Shown here: piece after piece, positions 18,492 through 28,122 of the stretch | Layout: every line of letters begins with the position of its first letter | How positions within the stretch are numbered: position 1 is the first letter of the stretch | Assembly: GCF_002006345.1 (NCBI RefSeq) | Contig: NZ_LZZM01000179.1 | Span: forward strand, 62,001-126,000 | DNA from: Clostridium puniceum | GTDB taxonomy: Bacteria; Bacillota; Clostridia; Clostridiales; Clostridiaceae | Length of the DNA: 64,000 bases | Direction: 5' to 3' | Notes under the pieces: model-generated | Seen by the model: the letters and a program-made list of their open reading frames with translations, nothing else | The model's database searches: none | Told to the model about the DNA's origin: nothing | Program-made: the position numbers and the translations under genes

Positions 18492-19721
18492 ATGGAACTA
18501 ACAAAAAAAAGATGGATTATTTTAATTGCAAGCTGCTTTATTAATTTATGCATTGGTTCAATGTATGCTTGGAGTGTTTTTGCAGCTCCTATGGCAAAGT
18601 ACTTGAGTCAAGTTACTGGTGCTACCTTAACTGCCGGGGTTCTAGCAATCGTTTTCACTGTTACAAATTCAGTTGGACCTATTACTATGATTACAGGTGG
18701 AAGAATTAATGATACTTTTGGACCTAAAAAAGTTATCTTTCTTGGAGGAATACTCTTTGGCGGAGGTATGATTTTATCCAGGTTTGCCACTAGCTTAAAC
18801 GTGTTAGTATTGGCGTATGGTATTATAACTGGTCTTGGTATTGGAATGGTTTATGGATGTACAATCAGTAATTCAATTAAATTTTTTCCAGACAAACGTG
18901 GATTTGTTGGAGGTATTACAACGGCATGTTATGGCTTTAGTTCAGTAATAGTTCCACCAGTTGCTAATATATTAATTAGTAATTTTGGAGTAACAGCGGC
19001 ATTTAAGATAATAGGTACTGTATTTCTCATTATTGTATGTGTCTGCTCATTCTTTATTGATAAATGTCCAGCAGAATTTGTTCCTGAAGGTTGGATGCCA
19101 CCAGCTTCTAATGGAAACAAGTTAAATCAAAATGATAAAGACTGGAAAGGAATGCTTACAAGCCCTGTTTTCTATCCAATGATTTTAGTATTGTTATGTG
19201 GTGCATTCTATGGATTAATGTGTTCTGCATTAGCATCTCCTTTAGCGCAAGGTATGATTGGAATGTCAGTTGCAGCTGCAACTACAGTGGTTTCTGTTTT
19301 GGCATTGTTCAATACTGGTGGCCGTATTTTTGCAGGTTATGTTTCAGATAAAATTGGCAGAATAAATACACTTACTATTGCATTTGTTCTTGCTATCATG
19401 GGACTTGGATGTCTGTATTTTTCAGGACAAGGAGATGTTACAAAGTTCTATATAGGTATTATAAGTGTTGGGGTATCTTTTGGCGCATTTATGGGTGTTT
19501 TTCCAGGGTTTACTGCAGATCAATTTGGTACAAAACACAATAGTGTTAATTATGGAATAATGTTCGTTGGTTTTGCAATATCAGGTTATTTTGGACCAAC
19601 AGTCATGAAAAATGTATATGCTATTGACCATAGTTATCAAAGAGCATTTTTAATAGCAACGATTCTATGTGCTATAGGTTTTGTATTAACATTTTTTTAT
19701 CGTTTTGTAAAGAAAAAATAA
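18492..19721 (+). CDS. OFA-family MFS transporter (oxalate/formate antiporter-like)
   Basis: 409 aa with about 12 membrane spans. The start CFINLCIGSMYAWSVFAAPM and the loop GGRINDTFGPKKV mark the OFA branch of the major facilitator superfamily, whose members move small carboxylates such as oxalate/formate or pyruvate. The central loop GRIFAGYVSDKIGRINTL repeats the MFS signature in the second half. The substrate is unknown. It is followed 168 bp later by a flavin/Fe-S enoate-reductase-like enzyme and preceded by a divergent padR, suggesting a carboxylate import-and-reduction unit. AAGGAGGAAT precedes the ATG. Confidence 0.87.
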   Translation: MELTKKRWIILIASCFINLCIGSMYAWSVFAAPMAKYLSQVTGATLTAGVLAIVFTVTNSVGPITMITGGRINDTFGPKKVIFLGGILFGGGMILSRFATSLNVLVLAYGIITGLGIGMVYGCTISNSIKFFPDKRGFVGGITTACYGFSSVIVPPVANILISNFGVTAAFKIIGTVFLIIVCVCSFFIDKCPAEFVPEGWMPPASNGNKLNQNDKDWKGMLTSPVFYPMILVLLCGAFYGLMCSALASPLAQGMIGMSVAAATTVVSVLALFNTGGRIFAGYVSDKIGRINTLTIAFVLAIMGLGCLYFSGQGDVTKFYIGIISVGVSFGAFMGVFPGFTADQFGTKHNSVNYGIMFVGFAISGYFGPTVMKNVYAIDHSYQRAFLIATILCAIGFVLTFFYRFVKKK

Positions 19722-19889
19722 GCCACAACAAATAAGTAAGTAGAATTAACATGTATGTTTGTTGTTTGATAATTCTATGATATGCATTAGAAAGTGAATA
19801 ATTTAACAAATATAGAGTTGATAATAAAAAATTATATCGGTTAGAAATAATAAAAATTAATTAATTAAAGAATAAAGGAGAATAAAAAT

Positions 19890-21839
19890 ATGGAAAGAAA
19901 ATATCCAAATCTATGCAAATCAATTAAAATTGGAAATGTAAATTTTAGAAACAGAATGTTTTCAGCGCCTATGGGGGGAACAGATATTACTGCAGATTGT
20001 ACTGTGGGACCTGCATCTACAGCTTTTTATGAATTAAGAGCTAAAGGTGGCGCAGCTTCAGTGACTGTAAGTGAAGTAGTGGTTCATCCAGAAACAGAAG
20101 GTTCACATATGTATCACCTTGATCTACAAACAGTAGGTTCACTTGCAAGTTTTACTTACACTGCAGATGCTATCCGTCGTCATGGTGCAATTGCCAGTGT
20201 AGAATTATCTCATTCAGGACAATATGCTGGAACTTATTTAACTGATAAGAGCAAAAAACAAGGACTAGCTCAATGGGGACCAAGTGAAACTATTCGTCCA
20301 GATGGTCTTCCGGTAAAAGAACTTACTCAAGAGTTGATAGATGATATAGTAGCAGCTTATGGAAATACTGCTGCATTAGCTAAAAGAGCAGGATTTGAAA
20401 TGATTATGGTTCATGGTGGACATGGGTGGTTAATTAATCAATTCTTATCTCCTTATTTTAATAAAAGAAAAGACAAATATGGTGGTTCTTTAGAAAACAG
20501 AGTACGTTTTGCACAAGAAGTTCTTGATAGTGTTCGTACAGCTGTTGGATCTGGCTTTCCAATAGAGTTTAGAATGAGTGGTTCTGAATTATTTGAAGGT
20601 GGCTATGATCTTGCAGAAGGTGTCGAAATTGCTAAATTAGTAGAATCAAGAGTTGATTTACTTCATGTATCTGCAGGAACTTACCAAAGAGGATTTGGAG
20701 TAACACATCCTTCTATGTTTTTACCACATGGATCAAATGTTTATCTTGCAGCGGAAATTAAAAAACATGTAAGTGTTCCTGTTGCAACACTTGGGGGCTT
20801 AAATGATCCAGAAATGATGGAAGAAATAATAGCTAGTGGTAAAGCAGATGTTGTTGAAATGGCTCGTGCACTTTTAGCTGATCATGAACTACCTAAAAAA
20901 GTTATGGCAAATAAAGATGAGGATATTGTAAAATGTTTAAGATGTTTTACATGTATGGCTGAGCGTGCTATGACATCAACAAGACGTTGTACAGTTAATC
21001 CATTGATTGGACGTGAATTAGGAGGAATGGAAATTATACCAGCAGCAACTTCACGTAAAGTCCTAGTAGCAGGTGGTGGACCAGGGGGATTAGAGGCAGC
21101 TATCACTGCTGCAAAACGTGGACATAAGGTAGTTCTTTGCGAAAAGTCTGATGAGTTAGGCGGAATACTTAAGGGAGAACAAGCACTTCCATTTAAGTAT
21201 GAAATGTATGAGTTAGGTGTTACATTTGGAAAATTAGCAGCAGATTTGGGCATTGAGATTCGCTTAAATACAAATGTTACAAAAGAGTATGTTGAAAAAG
21301 AAAATGTTGATGCATTAATTATAGCAGTTGGTTCAGAACCGCTTGTTCCACCAATTCCAGGTTTGAATGGTGAGAATATAGTAGTTGTTAATGACTATTA
21401 TTTAGAAAAGGACAAGGTCACAGATGAAGTAGTGGTACTTGGAGGCGGTCTTGCAGGCTGCGAAGCCGCAATACACCTTGCACAAGAAAGTAGAATTGTA
21501 CATTTAGTAGAAATGAGAGCTGAACTTGCTCCAGATGCAAATATCAGACATCGTCCAATTCTATTAATGGAAATCGAAAAGAACAATATTCATGTTCATA
21601 CAGAATATAAAGGACTAAAGGTAACAGAAGAAGGCGTTTTATGCGCTGATGCGGCTGGTATGGAACATCTTGTTCCAGGTACTTCAGTAATTTGTGCACT
21701 TGGACAAAGAGCAAGAAGAAACGTTGCGGAAGAATTGATTGATTGTGCACCTTATGTCATAGAAATTGGAGATTGTGTACGTCCATCAACTATAACAACA
21801 GCAGTATATCAAGGATATCATGCTGCACTTGATATTTAA
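19890..21839 (+). CDS. Old-yellow-enzyme-type Fe-S flavoprotein (2-enoate / 2,4-dienoyl-CoA reductase family)
   Basis: 649 aa in the classical three-part layout. The FMN TIM barrel (~1-335) has the active-site segment MVHGGHGWLINQFLSPYFN-K. The Fe-S motif has C349, C352, C355 and C367. The NAD(P)H/FAD half has LVAGGGPGGLEAA and VVVLGGGLAGCEAAI. Relatives reduce activated C=C bonds of enoates such as cinnamate, dienoyl-CoA esters or bile-acid intermediates. The spacing C-x2-C-x2-C differs from the C-x2-C-x3-C of typical dienoyl-CoA reductases. Its place beside padR and an OFA transporter favours a free unsaturated carboxylate as substrate (inference). AAAGGAGAAT precedes the ATG. Confidence 0.87.
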   Translation: MERKYPNLCKSIKIGNVNFRNRMFSAPMGGTDITADCTVGPASTAFYELRAKGGAASVTVSEVVVHPETEGSHMYHLDLQTVGSLASFTYTADAIRRHGAIASVELSHSGQYAGTYLTDKSKKQGLAQWGPSETIRPDGLPVKELTQELIDDIVAAYGNTAALAKRAGFEMIMVHGGHGWLINQFLSPYFNKRKDKYGGSLENRVRFAQEVLDSVRTAVGSGFPIEFRMSGSELFEGGYDLAEGVEIAKLVESRVDLLHVSAGTYQRGFGVTHPSMFLPHGSNVYLAAEIKKHVSVPVATLGGLNDPEMMEEIIASGKADVVEMARALLADHELPKKVMANKDEDIVKCLRCFTCMAERAMTSTRRCTVNPLIGRELGGMEIIPAATSRKVLVAGGGPGGLEAAITAAKRGHKVVLCEKSDELGGILKGEQALPFKYEMYELGVTFGKLAADLGIEIRLNTNVTKEYVEKENVDALIIAVGSEPLVPPIPGLNGENIVVVNDYYLEKDKVTDEVVVLGGGLAGCEAAIHLAQESRIVHLVEMRAELAPDANIRHRPILLMEIEKNNIHVHTEYKGLKVTEEGVLCADAAGMEHLVPGTSVICALGQRARRNVAEELIDCAPYVIEIGDCVRPSTITTAVYQGYHAALDI

Positions 21840-21900
21840 TTATTATATCTTAATAGTTGAAATGGTAAAGAATAAAAGTTTTTCTAAAAAGTAAAACTAA

Positions 21901-21952
21901 GCCCTAAACTATATTTTTTCTTAATAAGAGAAAGCGGTTTAGGGCATTTTAT
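21901..21952 (+). terminator. Terminator after the flavoenzyme
   Basis: GCCCTAAAC (21901-21909) pairs with GTTTAGGGC (21937-21945), followed by ATTTTATTTTTT. Confidence 0.8.
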
Positions 21953-22115
21953 TTTTTATAATATAAAATAATATAAATGTTATTTAGAACAAATATAAAG
22001 GAGGTATAGAAGTACCTTTTAGATAGAAGTATCTATATACATTTTTTTCAGACTTAACAAATCATAAGTTTAACATATATAATAGTAACATGCGAAAAAA
22101 TTTTTAGAAAAGGTA

Positions 22116-25100
22116 ATGAGTAGTATGAAGAGAGTAAATGAAGCTTTTAGTGATTATAAATTGAGTGGAAAGATAAATACTGCCTTTATAGAATCTGTAA
22201 CGTTACGTAAAAGAACTAAAGTCCTAGAAATGGAGATTAGTTCAGATAACTATATTGAAATTGGAGAAATTGAGAGTTTTAGCAACTTTATAAAAGAAAG
22301 ATTTGAATTAAGTGATTCTAAAATTACTGTAAAGTATACCGACGAAGTCAAGATAAGGCCTATAGAAGAGGAATTAAAAAACATTATATCTTCCATGTCA
22401 AAAAAATATCCTGCTTTAAAGGCGGCGGCGAATAATAGTGAATATGAAGTGGTTGGAAATACTATAACTTTCAATTTTAAAATTCCAGTATCAGTTTTTT
22501 TGAAAACAATGGAATATGATAAAGAAATTAATAAAGTTATAAAACATATGTATGGGAAACAATATAATATTAATTTTATTGATAAATTAGATAATGAAGA
22601 ATTAGTAAAGATTGCAGAAGATAAACGTGCAAATGAAATGATGTTCATTAAAGAAATTAAAACTACACAAAGTAATAATGCTACTGAATTGCCTAAAAAA
22701 GTTGAAGAAAATAAACAAGAAGTAAATGTAGAAGGTGATGGGAAAAAAGTAAATTCACTTTTGATTGTTGGTAGAAATGCTAATATTAAGGAACCAGCAG
22801 TAAAAATTACTGATATCACACCAAATGAGGGAAGGGTAGCGTTGCAAGGTGAAGTATCTAATATAGAAGCGAAGGAATTAAGAAGTGGAAAAACATTAAT
22901 TTCTTTTGATTTATATGATGGATCAAATTCCATGACTTGTAAGGTATTTTGCAAGCCTGGTGATGATGCGGAAGTATTACCTAAACTAAAAAAGGCTAAG
23001 GGAGTTAAACTTGCTGGAAATGCAGGCTATAGTAATTTTTCTCATGAAGTTGAACTTATTGCCAATAGTATAATTGAAACAGATGGAATTAGAAAGACTA
23101 AGAGGCAGGATAGAGCAGAAGTTAAAAGGGTAGAGCTTCATATGCATACACAAATGAGTCAAATGGATGCTATGTCAAGTGCCAAGGATTTGATTAAAAG
23201 AGCCATGAGCTGGGGAATGAAATCTATTGCCATAACTGACCATGGAGTAGTGCAGTCTTTTCCAGAAGCACATAAGCTGCTTGGAAGAGATAATTCAGAT
23301 ATGAAAGTAATATATGGAGTAGAAGGTTATTTGGCACCTGATAAAAAGCCATCTGTAACAAATATTAAGGACCAGAGGGTTGATACAACATATTGCGTTC
23401 TAGACTTAGAAACTACAGGTTTTTCTCCAGTAACAGAGAAAATTACTGAAATAGGAGTTATGAAAATAAAGGATGGAAAGGTAATAGATAAATTTAGTAC
23501 CTTTGTAAATCCTGAAAAGTCAATTCCAATGAGGGTTGTAGAGGTTACCAAAATAACTGATGATATGGTAAGAGATGCAGAAACCATAGAAAAAGTATTT
23601 CCTAAAATGCTAGAATTTATTGAAGGAAGTGTTTTAGTTGCTCATAATGCTGAATTTGATATAGGCTTTTTAAAGCATAATGCAAGGGTTTTAGGTTATG
23701 ATTTTGATTTTACCTATTTAGATACCTTATCTTTAGCGCAAGAAATCTTCCCTGATTTTAAAACCTATAAATTAGGAAGAATTGCTAAAAACCTTGGTAT
23801 AAAGGTAGAGATTGCACATAGAGCCTTAGATGATGTAGATACCACTGTTAAGGTGTTTAATATAATGATTGAAATGCTAAAGGAAAGGGGAGTAGAAACC
23901 CTTGAGGATATAGATATACATGCTTCTGATGAAGAATCTAAGAAGCAAGCTTATAAAAAGGTTAAGACCAATCATGTAATAATACTAGCAAAAGATTATG
24001 CAGGATTAAAGAATCTGTATAAGCTTGTATCATATTCTCATTTAGATTATTTTTATAAAAAACCACGTATCTTAAAGAGTATGTTACAAAAATATTCTGA
24101 AGGTTTAATCATTGGAAGTGCTTGTAGTGAAGGTGAACTGTTTCAGGCTATACTTTTAGGAAAATCTGAAGAGGAAATAGAAAACATTGCAAAATTCTAT
24201 GATTATTTGGAAATTCAGCCTCTAGGGAATAATGATTATTTAGTAAGACAAGAGCAGGTACCTAATAAAGATTATCTAAAGGAAATTAATAAAAAAATTA
24301 TAGCATTAGCTGATAAATTTGATAAACCTGTAGTGGCAACAGGAGATGTTCATTTCTTAGATCCTGAGGACGAGATATATAGACGTATACTAGAAGCGGG
24401 ACAGGGATTTAAGGATGCTGATGATCAGGCTCCATTATATTTAAGAACTACTGAGGAGATGCTTGAGGAATTTGCTTATTTAGGAAGAGAAAAGGCTTAT
24501 GAGATTGTAGTTACAAACACAAATAAGATAGCAGATATGTGTGAACAGATTAGTCCTATTTCACCAGAAAAATGTCCACCTCACATTGAAGGGTGTGAAC
24601 AGACGATTAAAGATATCGCATATGATAAAGCCCATGAGTTGTATGGAGATCCACTGCCAGAAATCGTTCAGGCTAGATTAGATAGAGAACTAGATTCTAT
24701 TATAAAAAATGGATTTTCTGTAATGTATATTATAGCTCAAAAGTTGGTATGGAAATCCAATGAAGATGGTTATCTAGTAGGTTCGAGAGGATCGGTTGGT
24801 TCATCTTTTGTAGCAAACATGACTGGTATAACAGAAGTAAATGCGTTACCACCACATTATCGATGTTCTAAATGCAAACATTCGGACTTTTCGGATTATG
24901 GCGCTAAGATTGGTTTCGACTTACCTGATAAAGTGTGTCCTGTTTGTGGAGAGCAGCTAGTTAAGGATGGAATAGATATACCATTTGAAACATTCTTGGG
25001 ATTTAATGGAGATAAGGAACCGGATATAGATTTAAACTTCTCAGGAGAATATCAGGCAAAAGCTCATAAATATACAGAAGTTATCTTTGGTAAGGGCACA

Positions 25101-26465
25101 ACTTTTAAAGCTGGAACTATAGGTACTATAGCGGAGAAAACAGCTTTTGGATATGTGAAAAAGTATTATGAAGAGAAAAACAAACCAATAAATAAAGCGG
25201 AAACAATAAGAATAGCATTAGGGTGTACAGGTATAAAAAGAACTTCAGGACAGCATCCAGGAGGAATTATAGTTGTGCCAAAGGGCCGAGAAATCTTTGA
25301 GTTTTGCCCAGTACAACATCCTGCAGATGATGCGAATTCAGATATCATAACAACACATTTTGACTATCACTCAATTGACCAAAACTTATTGAAGCTAGAT
25401 ATATTAGGGCATGACGATCCAACAGTTATAAGAATGCTTCAAGATATAACTGGGGTTGATCCTAAAGATATTCCTATGGATGATAAGGAGACTATGTCTA
25501 TATTCTCATCAACTGAGGCTCTAGGGGTAACATCTAGTCAGATAAATTCTAAGGTAGGAACTTTTGGAATTCCTGAATTTGGAACTAAGTTTGTAAGAGG
25601 AATGCTTGTAGATACAAAGCCTAAAATTTTCTCTGATTTAATATTTATATCTGGACTTTCTCATGGTACCGATGTATGGGTTGGAAATGCAAAAGACTTA
25701 ATTGACCAAGGGATAGTAACCTTAAGTGAGGCTATATGTACAAGAGATGATATTATGATCTATCTTATTAAAAAAGGGCTGCCACCAGGTGATGCCTTTA
25801 AGATAATGGAGTTGGTACGTAAAGGTCAGGCATTAAAGAATCCTGCGAAATGGGCAGAATATGAAGCTTTAATGAGGGCGCATGAAGTGCCAGAATGGTA
25901 TATAGATTCATGTAAAAAGATAAAATATATGTTCCCTAAGGCTCATGCTGCAGCCTACGTAATGATGGCCTTTAGAATAGCTTGGTTTAAGGTACACATA
26001 CCTCAGGCTTATTACGCAACTTATTTCAGTATTAGAGCAAAAGCCTTCGATGCAGAATTTATGATTTTTGGAAAAGAAAAGGTTAAAGAAAAAATGAAGG
26101 AAATTGAGATAATGGGTTATGACGCTGCTCCTAAGGATAAGGATATGTACGATGACTTGGAAATAGTTTTAGAAATGTATGAGAGAGGCCTTAAATTCCT
26201 GCCAATAGATTTATACAAATCTCATGCTACAAAATTTCAAGTTGAGGATGATGGTATAAGACCATCTATAAACAGTATATCAGGAATGGGAAATGTGGCA
26301 TCAGAAGGTATATCTAATGCAGCTCAAGAAAAGCCATTTAACTCTGTAGAGGATGTAAGGAAGCGTTCGAAGATTGGAAACGCAGCTATAGAGTTACTTA
26401 GAAAATTCGACTGTTTAAATGGTCTCCCAGAAAGTGATCAAATGAGTTTTTTTGATGCAGGGTAA
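22116..26465 (+). CDS. polC: DNA polymerase III alpha subunit, PolC type
   Basis: 1449 aa, the normal size of the Gram-positive replicative polymerase. Domains in order: N-terminal region, OB fold (~225-325), PHP domain (VELHMHTQMSQMDAM, DHGVVQS) split by the 3'-5' proofreading exonuclease (LDLETTGFSP, ~430-600), polymerase core with a four-cysteine zinc site (CSKCKH, then CPVCG) and the catalytic PDIDLNFSGEYQ, then HhH and thumb parts (MFPKAHAAAYVMMA). ATG 22116 has AAAAGG only 2 bp upstream; ATG 22125 (MKRVNEAF) is 11 bp away, so either may be used. It carries its own terminator. Confidence 0.97.
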   Translation: MSSMKRVNEAFSDYKLSGKINTAFIESVTLRKRTKVLEMEISSDNYIEIGEIESFSNFIKERFELSDSKITVKYTDEVKIRPIEEELKNIISSMSKKYPALKAAANNSEYEVVGNTITFNFKIPVSVFLKTMEYDKEINKVIKHMYGKQYNINFIDKLDNEELVKIAEDKRANEMMFIKEIKTTQSNNATELPKKVEENKQEVNVEGDGKKVNSLLIVGRNANIKEPAVKITDITPNEGRVALQGEVSNIEAKELRSGKTLISFDLYDGSNSMTCKVFCKPGDDAEVLPKLKKAKGVKLAGNAGYSNFSHEVELIANSIIETDGIRKTKRQDRAEVKRVELHMHTQMSQMDAMSSAKDLIKRAMSWGMKSIAITDHGVVQSFPEAHKLLGRDNSDMKVIYGVEGYLAPDKKPSVTNIKDQRVDTTYCVLDLETTGFSPVTEKITEIGVMKIKDGKVIDKFSTFVNPEKSIPMRVVEVTKITDDMVRDAETIEKVFPKMLEFIEGSVLVAHNAEFDIGFLKHNARVLGYDFDFTYLDTLSLAQEIFPDFKTYKLGRIAKNLGIKVEIAHRALDDVDTTVKVFNIMIEMLKERGVETLEDIDIHASDEESKKQAYKKVKTNHVIILAKDYAGLKNLYKLVSYSHLDYFYKKPRILKSMLQKYSEGLIIGSACSEGELFQAILLGKSEEEIENIAKFYDYLEIQPLGNNDYLVRQEQVPNKDYLKEINKKIIALADKFDKPVVATGDVHFLDPEDEIYRRILEAGQGFKDADDQAPLYLRTTEEMLEEFAYLGREKAYEIVVTNTNKIADMCEQISPISPEKCPPHIEGCEQTIKDIAYDKAHELYGDPLPEIVQARLDRELDSIIKNGFSVMYIIAQKLVWKSNEDGYLVGSRGSVGSSFVANMTGITEVNALPPHYRCSKCKHSDFSDYGAKIGFDLPDKVCPVCGEQLVKDGIDIPFETFLGFNGDKEPDIDLNFSGEYQAKAHKYTEVIFGKGTTFKAGTIGTIAEKTAFGYVKKYYEEKNKPINKAETIRIALGCTGIKRTSGQHPGGIIVVPKGREIFEFCPVQHPADDANSDIITTHFDYHSIDQNLLKLDILGHDDPTVIRMLQDITGVDPKDIPMDDKETMSIFSSTEALGVTSSQINSKVGTFGIPEFGTKFVRGMLVDTKPKIFSDLIFISGLSHGTDVWVGNAKDLIDQGIVTLSEAICTRDDIMIYLIKKGLPPGDAFKIMELVRKGQALKNPAKWAEYEALMRAHEVPEWYIDSCKKIKYMFPKAHAAAYVMMAFRIAWFKVHIPQAYYATYFSIRAKAFDAEFMIFGKEKVKEKMKEIEIMGYDAAPKDKDMYDDLEIVLEMYERGLKFLPIDLYKSHATKFQVEDDGIRPSINSISGMGNVASEGISNAAQEKPFNSVEDVRKRSKIGNAAIELLRKFDCLNGLPESDQMSFFDAG

Positions 26466-26835
26466 ATAATTAAAAATCAATTTTTTTTCATTAAAATTTT
26501 AAAATTAATACTTAAAGAATTATATAAAATAATATGAAACAAAGTTTGTATCTTATTTTACTTGGAAATTAAAGATATGGGCTTTGTTTTTTATTATATT
26601 ATATAGCATCTAATTTATAATTTGAATAGCATTGATTGTGTAAATGAGTAACGTTTTTTATGTAATTATAATTAATAGTTGATATTTTTGTGGAATTTGT
26701 TAAATTTATAGTATAAGAATTATTTTACAAAATATATAATTTTAATAAATTTCATACTTTAAGAATTATAAAATTTATTGAAATTATTTAGTGGAGAATA
26801 CTAGTTTAAATTTAAAGAGGGGATAATAGGTTAAT
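26466..26835. other. Intergenic region between polC and the haem operon
   Basis: It holds the polC terminator (listed separately) and about 240 bases of AT-rich DNA that must contain the nirJ1 promoter. No hexamer pair stands out. Confidence 0.4.
26537..26595 (+). terminator. polC terminator
   Basis: AAACAAAGTTTGTATCTT (26537-26554) pairs with AAGATATGGGCTTTGTTTT (26572-26590) with G-T pairs, followed by TTATT. Confidence 0.75.
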
Positions 26836-27999
26836 ATGATAAGTATAACTAAACTATTATGTAATTCAGAAAATTATGGAGATAGCTTAAGATATGTAGA
26901 GGGAGCAGCAGTAGAAAAGTATGGAGTAAGCCCTGGTAGAGGTCCTGTAGTTGCGTGGAATTGCACAAAAACTTGTAATTTAAAATGTAAACATTGTTAT
27001 GCAAGTTCAGATAGCAAACGATATGAAGGAGAGCTTACATTAGATGAATCAAAAAAATTCATAGATGACTTAAAAGAGTTTAATGTACCAGCATTGTTGT
27101 TTTCAGGCGGAGAACCATTAATGAAGGAGAATATTTTAGATTTATTAGATTATGCAAATCAAAGAAAAATTAGAAGTACTATATCAACTAATGGTACTCT
27201 TTTAGATAAAGATATTTGCAAATCATTAAAGAAAATAAACCTTGGATATGTTGGTATAAGTCTTGATGGGATTGGAGCAAATCATGATAAATTTAGGGGA
27301 GTTAAAGGTGCATTTGACAGTTCTTTAAGAGGAATAAGAAACTGCATTGAAGTAGGCCAAAAAGTTGGACTTAGATTTACTATAAATAAAAATAATTATA
27401 AAGAATTAGAAGATATATTTAAACTTATAAAAGAGGAAAATATCCCAAGAGTTTGCTTTTATCATTTAGTTTATTCAGGTAGAGGAAGTAAAATGATGGA
27501 GGAAGATATATCTAAGGAAGAAACAAGACATGTTTTAGATTTAATTATAAGTAAAGCCATAGAATTTGGACCAAATGTTGAAATGCTTACTGTAGACAAC
27601 CATGCAGATGCTGTTTATACGTATTTAAAATCCTTAGAAAAATACAAAGATAAAAGTGAAAATATATTAAGACTTTTAAAAGCTAACGGAGGAAACAGAT
27701 CAGGAATGGCTTTTGCCAATGTAGATTTTTACGGAAATGTTCACCCAGATCAATTCACTTGGCAGCATACTTTCGGAAATGTTAAAGAAGAATGTTTTAG
27801 TTCTATATGGAAGAATTCTAATAACGAAATGTTAAATGGTCTTAGAAATAGAAAAGAGTTATTAAAGGGTAGATGTTCTGTTTGCAAATGGTTAAAGGTT
27901 TGTAATGGAAATTTTAGAACTAGGGCAGAAACAGTACATAATGATTTTTGGGCAGAAGATCCAGCTTGTTACCTTACTGACAGTGAAATTAAATTATAA
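26836..27999 (+). CDS. nirJ1: Radical SAM haem-biosynthesis protein NirJ1 (AhbC-like)
   Basis: 387-aa radical SAM enzyme. The [4Fe-4S]/SAM motif is C47-x3-C51-x2-C54 in CNLKCKHCY, after an unusual extra C43. A glycine-rich GGEP segment follows. The C-terminal SPASM/twitch-like region has CSVCKWLKVCNGNFRTRAE for an auxiliary cluster. The 40-residue extension before the motif is typical of NirJ1/AhbC. In the siroheme-dependent route AhbC converts 12,18-didecarboxysiroheme to Fe-coproporphyrin III; assigning that step here is by family and neighbours. It is first in a four-gene set with nirJ2, ahbA and ahbB. Confidence 0.88.
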   Translation: MISITKLLCNSENYGDSLRYVEGAAVEKYGVSPGRGPVVAWNCTKTCNLKCKHCYASSDSKRYEGELTLDESKKFIDDLKEFNVPALLFSGGEPLMKENILDLLDYANQRKIRSTISTNGTLLDKDICKSLKKINLGYVGISLDGIGANHDKFRGVKGAFDSSLRGIRNCIEVGQKVGLRFTINKNNYKELEDIFKLIKEENIPRVCFYHLVYSGRGSKMMEEDISKEETRHVLDLIISKAIEFGPNVEMLTVDNHADAVYTYLKSLEKYKDKSENILRLLKANGGNRSGMAFANVDFYGNVHPDQFTWQHTFGNVKEECFSSIWKNSNNEMLNGLRNRKELLKGRCSVCKWLKVCNGNFRTRAETVHNDFWAEDPACYLTDSEIKL

Positions 28000-28122
28000 C
28001 TCTATTACATTGTCACAAAAATAATTTAATATTGTAAATAAAAAATTATGTTTAAAGGTAATCTTTGAATAGTAATTGTGAATAGATAAATAAAATATAA
28101 GTATATAAGGTGAGTGAAATGA

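Noticed and set aside
22250-22954. Long minus-strand frame inside polC
   Set aside because: It is an antisense shadow of a clear coding gene; its protein has no recognisable motif.
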